This document shows, piece after piece, positions 14,322 through 23,938 of a stretch of 64,000 nt of DNA. Both the position numbers and the translations under genes were made by a program. The notes under the pieces were generated by a model, which was not told the DNA's origin, searched no databases, and was given only the letters and a program-made list of their open reading frames with translations. Numbering within the stretch: the first letter of the stretch is position 1; each line of letters begins with the position of its first letter. Location: NCBI RefSeq assembly GCF_030053415.1, contig NZ_JASGBJ010000001.1, positions 1-64,000 of the forward strand, written 5' to 3'. The stretch is from Marinobacter sp. CHS3-4. GTDB lineage: Bacteria; Pseudomonadota; Gammaproteobacteria; Pseudomonadales; Oleiphilaceae.

Positions 14322-16133
14322 TTACAGCTGAAAGTCATACCGCAGCGAAGCCATGTAGGTCCGGCCTGCGTTGACGTAGTTGATAGGCGCAATGTAGGTG
14401 CCCAATTTGCGCTCTTTGTCGAGAACGTTCTCGACGCTCAAGCGCAACTCCAATCCTTTGGTGAGCATGGCACCACCACGCAGGTCCCACGCCCCGTATC
14501 CCGGAATCCGGCTTACGCCGTCTCTATCCAGTCTTTCGTTTTCAGCACGGACAGTGGAGCCAACATAGTAACGACCGAAGTCTTTATCGACATCCAGAGA
14601 AGCGGATTGCTCTGATCGATTGACCAGATCCTTGCCGGTCTCGGTATTCTTGAAGTCACCCGCACTGAGAGTAAGCTCAATGGACCAACCATGGTCCGCC
14701 CAGCCAGCAACCGCTTCCACGCCCCTCAAATCGGCTTGATCTACGTTTTCACTGGGCTGGGGGAAAAACGAGACGATCAGGTTTTCCACGTCGCTTTGAT
14801 AAACAGTCATACCCCAGAACCAGTTGGCTGTTGTTTTTTCCAGGCCGACCTCGTAACTCGTCGCCTCTTCTGGCTCAAGGTCCGGGTTCGCTCCCCCGAA
14901 GGGCGAGTATAAATCATTAAACGTGGGTGCCTTGAATGACGTTCCTGCATTTACCCGGAAGCGATAGCCCGCGCCGAACCGATAGCCAAATGCAGCGCCC
15001 CACGTCTCATTGGTTCCATAGGCTTCGTTGTCGTCCGTTCTTGCACTGAGATTGAGACTTGTCGGCCCAAAGTTCAAAAGCGCTTGCGCAAAATACGCAT
15101 CGTTTCTACGAGTATCTTCAACGTACGTCGTTGAGCCAAGCACCTGATCTGTCATGGTTTCGGCGCCGACTACAAACTCATGAACATCCGCCACAAACCA
15201 GTTTTCCAGACGCGACGTTCGAGTTTTGCTGTCCAGATCCGTTGCCCCGAAAGAACTGAAAAACGTTTGTTCATCGCGAGCATCGGAGAGTTCAATTGAG
15301 GAACGCCAATAGTCGTTAATAGGCAGTTCCACAGCAGCTCCAGCCGTTTGGAACACGAAATCCTTGCTGCCGCCTTCGTATTCAACGTCACCCTCGGAGC
15401 CCAGCGCGGTCACATTCACTTTCACGCCGTTGTCGAAAGTCTGGCTGGCATTAAAGGTTCCCGCTTCGTTTCGGTAACGCTTACTATCTCCCTGCTCAAC
15501 AACAGGCGACCCGTCGGTCACAAACCGGGTAACACCTGCGTTGATCGAACTGTTGCTATCAACTGATGCCGCACCCACGCTGTATTGCTGAGTGTCCAGA
15601 TTCCCGGCACCGGCCTCTACCCAACCGGTCGATCCCTCATCCTGAGGCGTTGTGAAAATCTGGATAACACCGCCCATCGCATCTGAACCGTATAGGCTGC
15701 TGCGGCCGCCTCGAATGATTTCCACTCTATTCACGAGCGACTGGGGCACCGCGTCCCACGCAGGAATGCCGGTCGTTGCTGAGCGTATCCGTATACCGTT
15801 GACCAATAGGACCGTGCCATCGGACTCGTGTCCACGTAGATACACCGAGGTTTGCTGCCCTATGCCACCGCTGTTCTGAACAGAAACACCCGGTTCCGCC
15901 CGAATGACATCGCTGAATTGCTTGGGTTGTTGGCGCCGAATCTCCTCTTGCTCAATCGTTGTCACAGAGGAGAGGTCTTCGCCAATCGTTTTTGGGCCAA
16001 GTGGCGCGGTGACAACAATTGTTTCGAGTTCTGCGGAATCCTCGTCTTGCTCGTCGGCTATCAGAGGGTTGGCGTGGAAGGCAAGAACGAATGCCAGGCT
16101 CCAAATCAGATGGGTCTGTGTTGTTTCTTTCAT
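14322..16133 (-). CDS. btuB: TonB-dependent vitamin B12 receptor
   Basis: A 603-residue outer-membrane receptor. The signal peptide (MKETTQTHLIWSLAFVLAFHANPLIA) is followed by the TonB box ETIVVTAP, the plug domain (IRRQQPKQFSDVIRAEPGVSVQNSGGIGQQTSVYLRGHESDGTVLLVNGIR) and a 22-strand barrel ending in aromatic LRYDFQL. ATG 16131-16133 is chosen because the frame upstream is riboswitch leader. Length and plug sequence fit BtuB. First gene of the btuBFCD operon, controlled by the B12 riboswitch; energy would come from the TonB system (one lies at 45.5-47.9 kb). Confidence 0.9.
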   Translation of the reverse strand: MKETTQTHLIWSLAFVLAFHANPLIADEQDEDSAELETIVVTAPLGPKTIGEDLSSVTTIEQEEIRRQQPKQFSDVIRAEPGVSVQNSGGIGQQTSVYLRGHESDGTVLLVNGIRIRSATTGIPAWDAVPQSLVNRVEIIRGGRSSLYGSDAMGGVIQIFTTPQDEGSTGWVEAGAGNLDTQQYSVGAASVDSNSSINAGVTRFVTDGSPVVEQGDSKRYRNEAGTFNASQTFDNGVKVNVTALGSEGDVEYEGGSKDFVFQTAGAAVELPINDYWRSSIELSDARDEQTFFSSFGATDLDSKTRTSRLENWFVADVHEFVVGAETMTDQVLGSTTYVEDTRRNDAYFAQALLNFGPTSLNLSARTDDNEAYGTNETWGAAFGYRFGAGYRFRVNAGTSFKAPTFNDLYSPFGGANPDLEPEEATSYEVGLEKTTANWFWGMTVYQSDVENLIVSFFPQPSENVDQADLRGVEAVAGWADHGWSIELTLSAGDFKNTETGKDLVNRSEQSASLDVDKDFGRYYVGSTVRAENERLDRDGVSRIPGYGAWDLRGGAMLTKGLELRLSVENVLDKERKLGTYIAPINYVNAGRTYMASLRYDFQL

Positions 16134-16283
16134 GAATAGCACTCTCGCATGGTTGACGCGCACCCGCGTGAACCGTTGAACAAATCCGCGAAAGGCAATG
16201 AGCAGACCGACCGGTTTTCGTCGGCGAACATCAGGATCTCGGAAGGCGGGCAGAAAAGGAAATGCGCGGAAAACCACAGACAA

Positions 16284-16480
16284 GCCTGTCACCCACCCAC
16301 GCAGCCCTCCGCAGCGTCTGGTGTGTTGACAGGCCGGTCTCCGGGCTCACGAGCGGGCGATTGTCGGGCCCTGAGCGATCACCTTCCCATGCATTAGCAC
16401 AGTGGCGCGTTTGATCGCTGTTGTCTCGTTTACCGTTGCGGGGGCAGCGCCGGACTCATACCGGCTTCCCGTTTCACTGT
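16284..16480 (-). promoter_or_regulatory. cobalamin riboswitch and expression platform of btuB
   Basis: Read on the minus strand, the aptamer shows the B12 hallmarks in order: AAGCCGGTATGAGTCCGGC near its 5' end (16447-16465), GCCCCCGCAACGGT, then GGGAAGGTGATCGC, and the B12 box AGCCCGGAGACCGGCC (16332-16347). Just 3' of the box, GCCTGTCAACACACC (16320-16334) can pair with GGGTGGGTGACAGGC (16284-16298); its 5' arm overlaps the box, as expected of a switching helix. No U-tract follows, so control may be by folding or translation. High cobalamin should lower btuB expression. Confidence 0.92.
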
Positions 16481-16656
16481 GGCGCAGCTTTGCGCATCAG
16501 CACCTGAAAACTGGGCGAGAGGCTATCAACCGGCCCGTGAACCGTCAATGTAATTCGACGTACCTGTGAAGCTGGCGTTAATTCTGGTATCACTCTGTGT
16601 TTCACGCATGCTGTTACCTGCGCGCCAGGCGAACCCAATGCAGAGGGCCTTCGAAC

Positions 16657-17259
16657 ATGAAGACAAAAACCACCATTTTCGACCTCATCCGCCATGGCGA
16701 ACCGCAAGGTGGCCAGATGTTCAGGGGCAGCAAAGACGATCCTCTGAGCGACACAGGCTGGCAACAAATGCGTGGGGCGATCGCAGACGAGGAAAGCTGG
16801 GACCTGGTGCTGTCTTCCCCTTTGCTTCGCTGTCAGGAATTCGCCAGAGAGCTGGCTGGTCAGCGGGGCATTCCTCTGGAGATCGAGGAGCGTTTCCGGG
16901 AACTGCATTTTGGTGACTGGGAAGGCCGTACGGCGGCAGAGATACTCGAACACACGCCAGAGGCGCTCAGGCAGTTCTGGAGTAATCCGGTCGTTCACGC
17001 GCCGCCAGGCGGCGAAGCGCTGGGTGACTTCAGCATTCGTATTCGCGAAAGCTGGCAGGACTGGCAGCGAAGGGCCGAGGGCAAGAAGGTTCTGTTGGTC
17101 TGTCACGGTGGCGTAATCGGCATGCTGCTGGCAGAGGTCATGAGCATTCCCCTGGAGCGCTCATTTTCGGCCATCAAGGTGCCCTATGCCTGTCGTAGCC
17201 GCCTTCAGATAGACACTTCCGATAAAGGCGTGATGTGTGGTCTAGTCAGCCATGGGTAG
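16657..17259 (+). CDS. cobC: histidine phosphatase, probable alpha-ribazole phosphatase
   Basis: A 200-residue phosphoglycerate-mutase-like protein. LIRHGEP holds the catalytic Arg12-His13. RELHFGDWEGRTAAEI is the typical segment of CobC-type phosphatases, and VCHGGVIGML holds the second His. CobC removes phosphate from alpha-ribazole 5'-phosphate or adenosylcobalamin phosphate late in B12 assembly. The position divergent from btuB and its riboswitch supports this. ATG 16657 fits the conserved N-terminus; longer frames add non-conserved residues. No other cob genes are in view, so it could act in salvage. Confidence 0.8.
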   Translation: MKTKTTIFDLIRHGEPQGGQMFRGSKDDPLSDTGWQQMRGAIADEESWDLVLSSPLLRCQEFARELAGQRGIPLEIEERFRELHFGDWEGRTAAEILEHTPEALRQFWSNPVVHAPPGGEALGDFSIRIRESWQDWQRRAEGKKVLLVCHGGVIGMLLAEVMSIPLERSFSAIKVPYACRSRLQIDTSDKGVMCGLVSHG

Positions 17260-17306
17260 ACGAATGCTATGCTTGTGGCTGAACCGGCGCAAAAAGGACA
17301 CAGGTA

Positions 17307-19178
17307 ATGCAGGCAGAGCTGATCGAAATCCGGAATCACATGGTGCAGCACGCGCCCTTTGACGAACTGCCCACGGAAATGATGGACAAGGTCGTCGCCG
17401 GTATTGAAATTACCTATTTCCAGGCCGGCACCGACATTCTGGAGTTGGGGCAGAACAACAACTATCTCCATTACGTTCGCAGTGGCGCCGTAGAAATCTT
17501 CCGGCGCAGTGGAGAATTGTACAACCGGGTCACCGAAGGTGAAATCTTTGGCCAGATCGGCCTGATGATGAATCGCACGGTTCGTTTCCCGGCTCGGGCC
17601 ATCGAAGACACGCTCGTATACCAGATACCGTTTGAGCTGTTCCAGTACCTGCTGCAAAGCGAGGAATTCACTGATTTCGTTGAGATCGAAGACCGCTCAC
17701 GCCTGCGCAGCGCCAACTCCCGCCGGGAGAAATCCAACCAGTTGATGACGGCAAAAGTCACCCGCCTGATCAACCGCGCTCCGGTCATTGTCCCGAACAC
17801 GGTGCGGCTGCAAGAGGCGGCCAGAGTTATGACGGAACACGGCGTGTCCGCCCTGCCACTGATGGATGAAAGTGGCGACAAGCCCAGACTTTGCGGCATC
17901 GTTACAGACCGGGATCTGCGCACACGCGCTCTGACGCACGCATTGCCCTCTGAGACGCCCATCAGCGACATCATGAGCACGGATGTCACCACGACCCATT
18001 CCAACGCTTTCATTTTCGAAGCGATGCTGACCATGCTGCACAACAACGTGCATCATCTGCCAGTCATGGACGGCGACACCGTTCGAGGCGTTATCGCACT
18101 GTCAGACATCATCAAACACGAATCCCAGAGCAGCCTGTACCTGGTTAGCAATATTTATCATCAGCACGATGTGAAAGGGCTCAAGAAGCTGAGCAAGGAC
18201 GTCCCGGATACCTTCGTGCGTATGGTTAACGAGGACGCGAACTCCCACATGATCGGCAGTGCCATGGCAGGCATCGGCCGCAGTTTCAGCCAGCGACTGC
18301 TAGAGCTGGGTGAAGAAAAGCTGGGTCCGCCGCCGGTACCCTATTGCTTCATGGCGCTGGGTTCGATGGCGAGGGACGAACAGCTGGTCGTCACCGACCA
18401 GGACAATGCCATGGTGCTGGACGATTCGTTCATTCCTGAAGAGCACGACGCTTACTTTAAAGCATTGGCCAAGTTCGTCAGCGACGGCCTTGCAGAGTGC
18501 GGTTACACCTACTGCACCGGCGACATTATGGCCACCAACGATAAATGGCGGCAGCCGCTGAAGGTCTGGAAGGAATACTTTGCAGACTGGATCGATAACC
18601 CCAAGGCCGAGGCGCTGCTAAACAGCAATATCTTCTTTGACCTTGAGGGGATCTACGGCGAAACCCGGTTCACTGACGAATTGCAGGAATTCGTTGCCAA
18701 AAGGGCGAGCGGGAACCCTAGATTCCTGGCCATGATGGCCAGAAACGCCCTTGGGCGAACTCCGCCGTTAGGCTTCTTCCGGCAGTTTGTGATGGAAGAG
18801 GACGGCAAACACAACAAAACCTTCAACCTCAAGCGCCGGGGCACCGCGCCCATGTCGGATCTGATCCGGATTCATGCGCTGGCCTGCGGATCTCGCGCCC
18901 AAAATACGTTCAATCGCCTGAAAGCGATCGGGGCCACCGAGCTGATTCCCGAAGATGGCGTAGATAACCTGCGGGATGCGTTCGAATTCATTGCCATCGT
19001 CCGAATCCGCCATCAGGCACTGGCCATCGAAGCCGGCCGCAAACCAGACAACAACGTTCGCCCCGAAGACCTGTCGCCCTTCGAGCGCAGCCACCTCAAA
19101 GACGCTTTCCAGGTGGTGAACCAGGCTCAAAAATTCCTGCGCTTCCGCTACAACGCAGGGGCGGTACGCAATGCCTGA
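17307..19178 (+). CDS. cNMP-binding/CBS/DUF294 nucleotidyltransferase-like signalling protein
   Basis: A 623-residue protein with three regions: a cyclic-nucleotide-binding domain (residues 15-125, with GEIFGQIGLMMNRTVRFPARA as phosphate-binding cassette), a CBS pair (150-270: NRAPVIVPNTVRLQEAARVMTEHGVSALPL, MSTDVTTTH..), and a DUF294 nucleotidyltransferase-like domain (GSMARDEQLVVTDQDNAMVL, the GS..R..D.D pattern of GlnD-like transferases) with a C-terminal helical DUF294_C region. The role is likely regulatory; target unknown. The stop overlaps the start of the exonuclease gene, a pairing seen in many proteobacteria. Confidence 0.88.
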   Translation: MQAELIEIRNHMVQHAPFDELPTEMMDKVVAGIEITYFQAGTDILELGQNNNYLHYVRSGAVEIFRRSGELYNRVTEGEIFGQIGLMMNRTVRFPARAIEDTLVYQIPFELFQYLLQSEEFTDFVEIEDRSRLRSANSRREKSNQLMTAKVTRLINRAPVIVPNTVRLQEAARVMTEHGVSALPLMDESGDKPRLCGIVTDRDLRTRALTHALPSETPISDIMSTDVTTTHSNAFIFEAMLTMLHNNVHHLPVMDGDTVRGVIALSDIIKHESQSSLYLVSNIYHQHDVKGLKKLSKDVPDTFVRMVNEDANSHMIGSAMAGIGRSFSQRLLELGEEKLGPPPVPYCFMALGSMARDEQLVVTDQDNAMVLDDSFIPEEHDAYFKALAKFVSDGLAECGYTYCTGDIMATNDKWRQPLKVWKEYFADWIDNPKAEALLNSNIFFDLEGIYGETRFTDELQEFVAKRASGNPRFLAMMARNALGRTPPLGFFRQFVMEEDGKHNKTFNLKRRGTAPMSDLIRIHALACGSRAQNTFNRLKAIGATELIPEDGVDNLRDAFEFIAIVRIRHQALAIEAGRKPDNNVRPEDLSPFERSHLKDAFQVVNQAQKFLRFRYNAGAVRNA

Positions 19179-19893
19179 AGACAATCAACAAACAGAGCAG
19201 CAACTGTCCTGGCCAGAGCGTTTGGCAGAGCTTGCCAATTCGTCAAACGATGAACGGCTGAAACGCTTTTACGAAGCAGGGTGCGTGGATGCCGATACCG
19301 CCATCAAAGACGTACCAATGGTGGCGCTGGATTTTGAAACCACGGGCCTGGATCCCAATCAGCACTCCATTGTCAGCATCGGCCTGGTCCCTTTCACGGT
19401 GGACAGAGTGATGCTGTCCGGCGCCCGCCATTGGCTGGTCAAACCGGCATTGCCGTTGCATCAAACGTCCATTACCGTCCACGGCATTACGCACAGCGAC
19501 ATTGATCAGGCACCCGATCTGAACGAGGTGTTGGGGGACATTCTGGACAATCTGAAAGGCCGAATTCCGGTGGTTCATTTTCGAGCGATTGAAAGGCCCT
19601 TCCTGAATGTGGCCATGAACTGGCGAACCGGCGAAGGGATTACCTTTCCGCTGTTGGACACTATGGCCATTGAAGCGCACCTGCACCCGGATCGGTCACT
19701 GAATTTCTGGCAGAAGCTTCTGGGCAAGCAACCGATATCGATCCGGTTGGCGGACAGCCGATCGCGTTACGGTTTACCCCATTATCCACCCCACAATGCG
19801 GTGGTGGATGCCCTGGCCACTGCTGAGCTGCTGATGGCCCAGATGCGGCATCACTTTTCGCCAGAGACCCGCATCGGGGATCTCTGGCTGTGA
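19171..19893 (+). CDS. DnaQ-like 3'-5' exonuclease
   Basis: A 240-residue DEDDh exonuclease. Motif I is ALDFETTGLD, motif II lies in HGITHSDIDQAPDLNEVL, and motif III is HNAVVDALATAEL with the catalytic His and Asp. It starts 8 bases before the end of the DUF294 gene, so the two are coupled. It resembles the epsilon-like exonucleases found beside cNMP-CBS-DUF294 proteins rather than the replicative DnaQ. The substrate is not known. Confidence 0.87.
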   Translation: MPEDNQQTEQQLSWPERLAELANSSNDERLKRFYEAGCVDADTAIKDVPMVALDFETTGLDPNQHSIVSIGLVPFTVDRVMLSGARHWLVKPALPLHQTSITVHGITHSDIDQAPDLNEVLGDILDNLKGRIPVVHFRAIERPFLNVAMNWRTGEGITFPLLDTMAIEAHLHPDRSLNFWQKLLGKQPISIRLADSRSRYGLPHYPPHNAVVDALATAELLMAQMRHHFSPETRIGDLWL

Positions 19894-19905
19894 GCCGTGA
19901 GTGAC

Positions 19906-21072
19906 CTAGCTGTCGCCTTTCACTTCGTCGATGTAATCGCCATAACCGCGCGCTTCCATTTCTTCCAGAGGAATAAACGATAAGGCAGCGGAGTTCATGC
20001 AGTAGCGCAACCCGGTGGGCGCGGGCCCGTCGTTGAACACGTGGCCGAGGTGTGAATCCGCGTAGCGGCTGCGAATCTCTGTGCGGGTCATGAAGAAGGA
20101 GTTATCTTCTTTTTCCACTACCATGTCCGGATCAATTGGCTTGGTAAAACTCGGCCAGCCAGTGCCCGATTTATACTTGTCAGCCGACGAGAACAAGGGC
20201 TCACCAGACACAACGTCCACGTAAAGGCCGGCGCGCTTGTTGTCGTAGTACTCGTTATTGAACGCCGGCTCGGTGCCGTCTTTCTGAGTGACGTAATACT
20301 GTTCTTCCGTCAAACGCTCTTTCAGAACCTTATCAGACGGCTTGGTGAACGTATCGGGATCAAAACCGTTCGATCTGCCGCCAGCAGATGACGTTTTCTG
20401 GAAACCTTCGGGGCGGTACTGGGAATAATCTACCTTCTGATCCTCGCCCCAGACGTCCTCAATAAACTGGTAGCGGCCAGAGTTGAAGGTGTACACCTTA
20501 TAGCGCACCGGATTCTTCTTGTAATAATCCTGGTGGTATTTCTCTGCAGGGTAGAACGTCTCGAATGGCACGATTTCGATGGTCACCGGGTCATCGTAGC
20601 GGCCAGAGGCTTCGAGTTCAGCGACGGACTGCTCTGCCAATCGCTTCTCTTGCTGATTGTGATAGAAGATGGCCGGGCGATACTGCTTGCCACGGTCGAC
20701 ATACTGACCGTTGGAATCCGTTGGGTTTGCGGTACGCCACAGGGTCTGCAGAAGCCCTTCATAGGTAATTTTGGTCGGATCGTAATAGACCTGAACGGCC
20801 TCGGTGTGGCCGGTCTGGCCACTGGCTACCTGTTTGTAGCTGGGGTCTTTCTCCTCGCCGCCGGCATAGCCAGACACGGCTTCGACCACGCCCGGTGCTT
20901 TCTGTTCGTAGGCCTCTTCCACACACCAGAAGCATCCACCCGCAAAGGTTGCAACCGCCAGGTCGGGGTTGTCTGGGGCGAATTCTGTGTCTGCCTCGTT
21001 CTGGGCACCGACGTTGAACCCGGCCAGCCCGATCGCAGCGGCCACCGATGCCAATATCAAATAGCGTTTCAT
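19906..21072 (-). CDS. msrAB: exported bifunctional methionine sulfoxide reductase MsrA/MsrB
   Basis: A 388-residue protein. A signal peptide ([24 protein letters not shown]) sends it to the periplasm. The MsrA domain (residues about 40-200) has the catalytic [13 protein letters not shown] and [12 protein letters not shown]. The MsrB domain (about 235-380) has [38 protein letters not shown] with the catalytic Cys. The two zinc-binding CxxC pairs of E. coli MsrB are absent, as in PilB-type fusions. It reduces both S and R methionine sulfoxide. ATG 21070-21072 has AGAGG upstream; a TTG two codons earlier is rejected. Confidence 0.9.
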   Translation of the reverse strand: MKRYLILASVAAAIGLAGFNVGAQNEADTEFAPDNPDLAVATFAGGCFWCVEEAYEQKAPGVVEAVSGYAGGEEKDPSYKQVASGQTGHTEAVQVYYDPTKITYEGLLQTLWRTANPTDSNGQYVDRGKQYRPAIFYHNQQEKRLAEQSVAELEASGRYDDPVTIEIVPFETFYPAEKYHQDYYKKNPVRYKVYTFNSGRYQFIEDVWGEDQKVDYSQYRPEGFQKTSSAGGRSNGFDPDTFTKPSDKVLKERLTEEQYYVTQKDGTEPAFNNEYYDNKRAGLYVDVVSGEPLFSSADKYKSGTGWPSFTKPIDPDMVVEKEDNSFFMTRTEIRSRYADSHLGHVFNDGPAPTGLRYCMNSAALSFIPLEEMEARGYGDYIDEVKGDS

Positions 21073-21204
21073 AACCAAACCTCTTTCGTTGTAAACCTGT
21101 GAACAGCCTTAGCGGCACTGATAAACAGTTTGAACCTGAACTGTCACATTGGTTTCTTCTAATAGTTACGATTCTATAACGCCATTGGGTTCAATCCGGC
21201 TGCA

Positions 21205-22689
21205 TTAACTATTATCGCTGGAGTACACGGGCAGTCGAATTGAGAAACAGGCACCGCCTTCCGTCCGGTTTTCAGCCTGGATCTCACCGCCCTGCAGGCT
21301 CATGATACGCCGGGCGATGGCCAGCCCCAGCCCAGCGTGGCCGTGCTCTCCGTCGCTGCTGGCCCGGTAGAAGGGGTCAAAAATGTGCGGCAGATCCTGC
21401 TCTGGAATTCCGGGCCCACTGTCGAGAACACTCACCTGCGGCTGGCCGTCAGCTTCGCCGAGCATCACAATGATCTGACCGCCTTCCGGCGTGTAATCAA
21501 TGGCATTGCCAATCAGGTTATCCAGCACCCGTTCGGTCATGGCCAGATCCCCATACGCCGGGGGAAGTCTGGGGTTTCCTGTAACCGCCAAGGACACCGA
21601 CCGTTTGTCAGCCTTCGAGCTATGTTTGTGGACTACGTCGTGAACCAGTTCAGCCAAGGGGAAAGGCTCCAGTACCGGCTGTTTTTCTCTCGCTTCCAGG
21701 GCGGCCAATTCAAACAGTTCATCTACCAGGCGGCCAAGACGCTGGCCTTCCTTCAGCGCAATGTTCAGAAAGCGATCCTGTTCTTCCGGTTCCAGGCGAT
21801 CACGACGCAGCTTCAGGGTTTCGATATAGCCTTGCATGGAAGCAAGAGGCGTTCGCAGATCGTGAGACACCTGCGCGACCAGTTGCCGCCGCTGGGCATC
21901 TTTTTCTTTGAGTTGCTCGATCTGCGACGCAATCCGCCGGGCCATATCGTCAAAGGTGACCCCCAGATAATCGATTTCATCCTTCACTACGGGCCGCTGG
22001 CTACGCCAGGTCTCCGATGGATGCTGGCTCATGTCACCGGTTTCAAAGTCTTCCACCAGACGGGTCAGCGCGGTCAGGCGTCCGGTCAACAAGCGGAAGA
22101 TCACCAGGCCCGCAATCATCACCACCACCAGGCTTACCAGCAATGCCCAGGCGCTCAGAGCCAGCAACTGACCACCCCGGGCCATGGTTTCAGCCGCATC
22201 GTATTCTTCACCTCGCAAAACAACGTATAAATAGCCCTTTGGGTTTTCAGCCGACGGCACGGGAGTGGCGGAAAACACCTTCTGGCGCTCGTGACTGCGG
22301 GGGTCGTCACCCAGAATCGGGTATTCGTCCATGTCCGCCAGTAACTTGTGGATGGGCTCGATGGAGACCCGATTACGTTTGATTTTTGCCGGGTCGGCGG
22401 AATAGGACTGGATCGTACCGTCCAGGTCCAGCAGATATATCTCGATGCTGGGATTGATGGTCATGTAGAGGGCGAACAGCTCTTTCAGCGCGCTCTTGTC
22501 CAGCTCGCCTCCGCTGACCAGGTTGCGATCCGCCACCAGGTTGCTCGCCAGATTACGGTGAATCTCCTGATTGACAGAGGCGTTGTACTGCTGGAGGGAA
22601 TAGGAAGAGATAAAGCCGTACAAAAGGCCAACCAGCAATAAAAGCAGAAACAGGCCAAGGGCCAGGCGGGTGTAGAGAGTTTTCAGCAT
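21205..22689 (-). CDS. sensor histidine kinase
   Basis: A 494-residue membrane kinase: TM1 at residues 7-28, a periplasmic sensor of about 145 residues, TM2 near 178-199, HAMP (200-262), HisKA with phospho-acceptor His276 in SHDLRTPLASMQGY, then HATPase with the N box NLIGNAIDY, SVLDSGPGIPEQDLPHIFDPFYR and GHAGLGLAI. It phosphorylates the regulator encoded 3 bases upstream. The signal is unknown; a secreted Met/Asp-rich protein heads the operon, which hints at metal or envelope sensing (inference). Confidence 0.9.
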   Translation of the reverse strand: MLKTLYTRLALGLFLLLLLVGLLYGFISSYSLQQYNASVNQEIHRNLASNLVADRNLVSGGELDKSALKELFALYMTINPSIEIYLLDLDGTIQSYSADPAKIKRNRVSIEPIHKLLADMDEYPILGDDPRSHERQKVFSATPVPSAENPKGYLYVVLRGEEYDAAETMARGGQLLALSAWALLVSLVVVMIAGLVIFRLLTGRLTALTRLVEDFETGDMSQHPSETWRSQRPVVKDEIDYLGVTFDDMARRIASQIEQLKEKDAQRRQLVAQVSHDLRTPLASMQGYIETLKLRRDRLEPEEQDRFLNIALKEGQRLGRLVDELFELAALEAREKQPVLEPFPLAELVHDVVHKHSSKADKRSVSLAVTGNPRLPPAYGDLAMTERVLDNLIGNAIDYTPEGGQIIVMLGEADGQPQVSVLDSGPGIPEQDLPHIFDPFYRASSDGEHGHAGLGLAIARRIMSLQGGEIQAENRTEGGACFSIRLPVYSSDNS

Positions 22690-22692
22690 GAC

Positions 22693-23394
22693 CTATTCCC
22701 GGAAGCGATAACCCACACCCCACACCGTTTCGATAAATTCCGGCTGGGAAGGGTCGGTTTCGATCTTGCCTCGTAGCCGATTGATGTGGGTGTTCACCGT
22801 GTGCTCGTAGCCTTCGTGATTGTAGCCCCAGACCTTGTCCAGCAACTGGCTACGACTGAATACCCGTCCGGGCTGGCTGGCGAAATGCCACAGCAGATCA
22901 AATTCACGAGCGGTCAGTTCTACTTCCCGATCGTGGACAAAGACCCGTCGCCGGGCAGGGTCCATTTTCAGGCCTGCCACCACCAGTTCGCTGTCTTCCG
23001 CCGGCGCGTCTTTTGCCCCAGCCATGGCGTCCACCCGACGAAACAGGGCCTTCACCCGTGCGGACAGTTCGGCCACGCTGAAAGGCTTGGTCAGATAGTC
23101 GTCTGCGCCCATTTCCAGACCCAGAACGCGGTCGAGCTCGGTGCTCTTGGCTGTCAGCATCAGCACGGGCACATAACCGGTGCCCGAACGGATTTCACGA
23201 CACACCGACAACCCGTCCAGCCCCGGCAGCATCAGATCCAGAATCACCAGATCAATGCCGCCTTCCCGAAAGCGGGCCAGGCCGGTGTCACCCCGGTCGC
23301 ACAGCACGGGCGTCATACCAAGATCCGCCACGTGCATGCGCACCAGGTCCCCGATGCCAGGGTTGTCTTCAATAATGAGTACGGTTCGAGTCAT
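22693..23394 (-). CDS. OmpR/PhoB-family response regulator
   Basis: A 233-residue regulator. The receiver domain carries IIEDN (acidic pocket), phospho-acceptor Asp53 in VILDLMLPGLDG, MLTAKS and YLTKPF. The winged-helix output domain (residues 130-233) has LTAREFDLLWHFASQPGRVFSRSQLLDKVWGY and VNTHINRLRGKIE. It lies between the MXKDX-like gene (9 bases upstream) and the kinase gene (3 bases downstream), clearly one operon. Confidence 0.93.
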   Translation of the reverse strand: MTRTVLIIEDNPGIGDLVRMHVADLGMTPVLCDRGDTGLARFREGGIDLVILDLMLPGLDGLSVCREIRSGTGYVPVLMLTAKSTELDRVLGLEMGADDYLTKPFSVAELSARVKALFRRVDAMAGAKDAPAEDSELVVAGLKMDPARRRVFVHDREVELTAREFDLLWHFASQPGRVFSRSQLLDKVWGYNHEGYEHTVNTHINRLRGKIETDPSQPEFIETVWGVGYRFRE

Positions 23395-23403
23395 GGCCGC
23401 CGC

Positions 23404-23703
23404 TTAATTGCCCATGGCATCGTCTTTCATCATGCTGTCCTCTTCCATGCTGCCAAGCATGTTGTTCTTCATCATGCCATCGTCTTCCATGGCGCCGTGC
23501 ATCTTGTCTTTCATTATGTCGTCGTCTTTCATACCGTGGCCCATGTCGTTAGACATGTCATCTTTTTTCATGTTCGGTTCAGCCATGGTCGAGTCCATAC
23601 CGTCGTTCATCATACCTTCGTCTTTGGCCATCTCATCAGCGTGGGCAAAGCCAGACATCAGGCCAAGCATGCATACCGCGGTGATTGTCTTGAGGTTCAT
23701 CAT
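23404..23703 (-). CDS. secreted Met/Asp/Lys-rich repeat protein (MXKDX-like)
   Basis: A 99-residue protein. The signal peptide (MMNLKTITAVCMLGLMSGFAHA) precedes a mature part composed almost only of M, D, K, E, N and G with recurring MKDD/MKKD/MEDD units (MKKDDMSND, MKDDDIMKDKM, MEEDSMMKDDAMGN). This matches the idea of the pentapeptide MXKDX repeat proteins, which have no known function. Repeated Met plus Asp suggests binding of soft and hard cations, which is inference. The ATG ATG pair at 23698-23703 has GGAG upstream. First gene of the operon with the two-component system. Confidence 0.7.
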   Translation of the reverse strand: MMNLKTITAVCMLGLMSGFAHADEMAKDEGMMNDGMDSTMAEPNMKKDDMSNDMGHGMKDDDIMKDKMHGAMEDDGMMKNNMLGSMEEDSMMKDDAMGN

Positions 23704-23938
23704 CCTGTTCTCCATTCGTTCGTCTGAAAGTTCGATATTTCGGCCCACCGATTCAGCGGGCTCAGGAGAAATGATGAACCGTCACACTCACAGCGATGTC
23801 ACGGCCACCTAAAAAGTCTATACCGCAAACATCACGATTCCATCACGGCGGCCCAAATAGCAGAAGTGGATTTCTACGGTTAGACTGGCTGCCAAAGCTA
23901 TTTCCAATGCCGAAAACCGCCACAAACGAGAGACCGCC

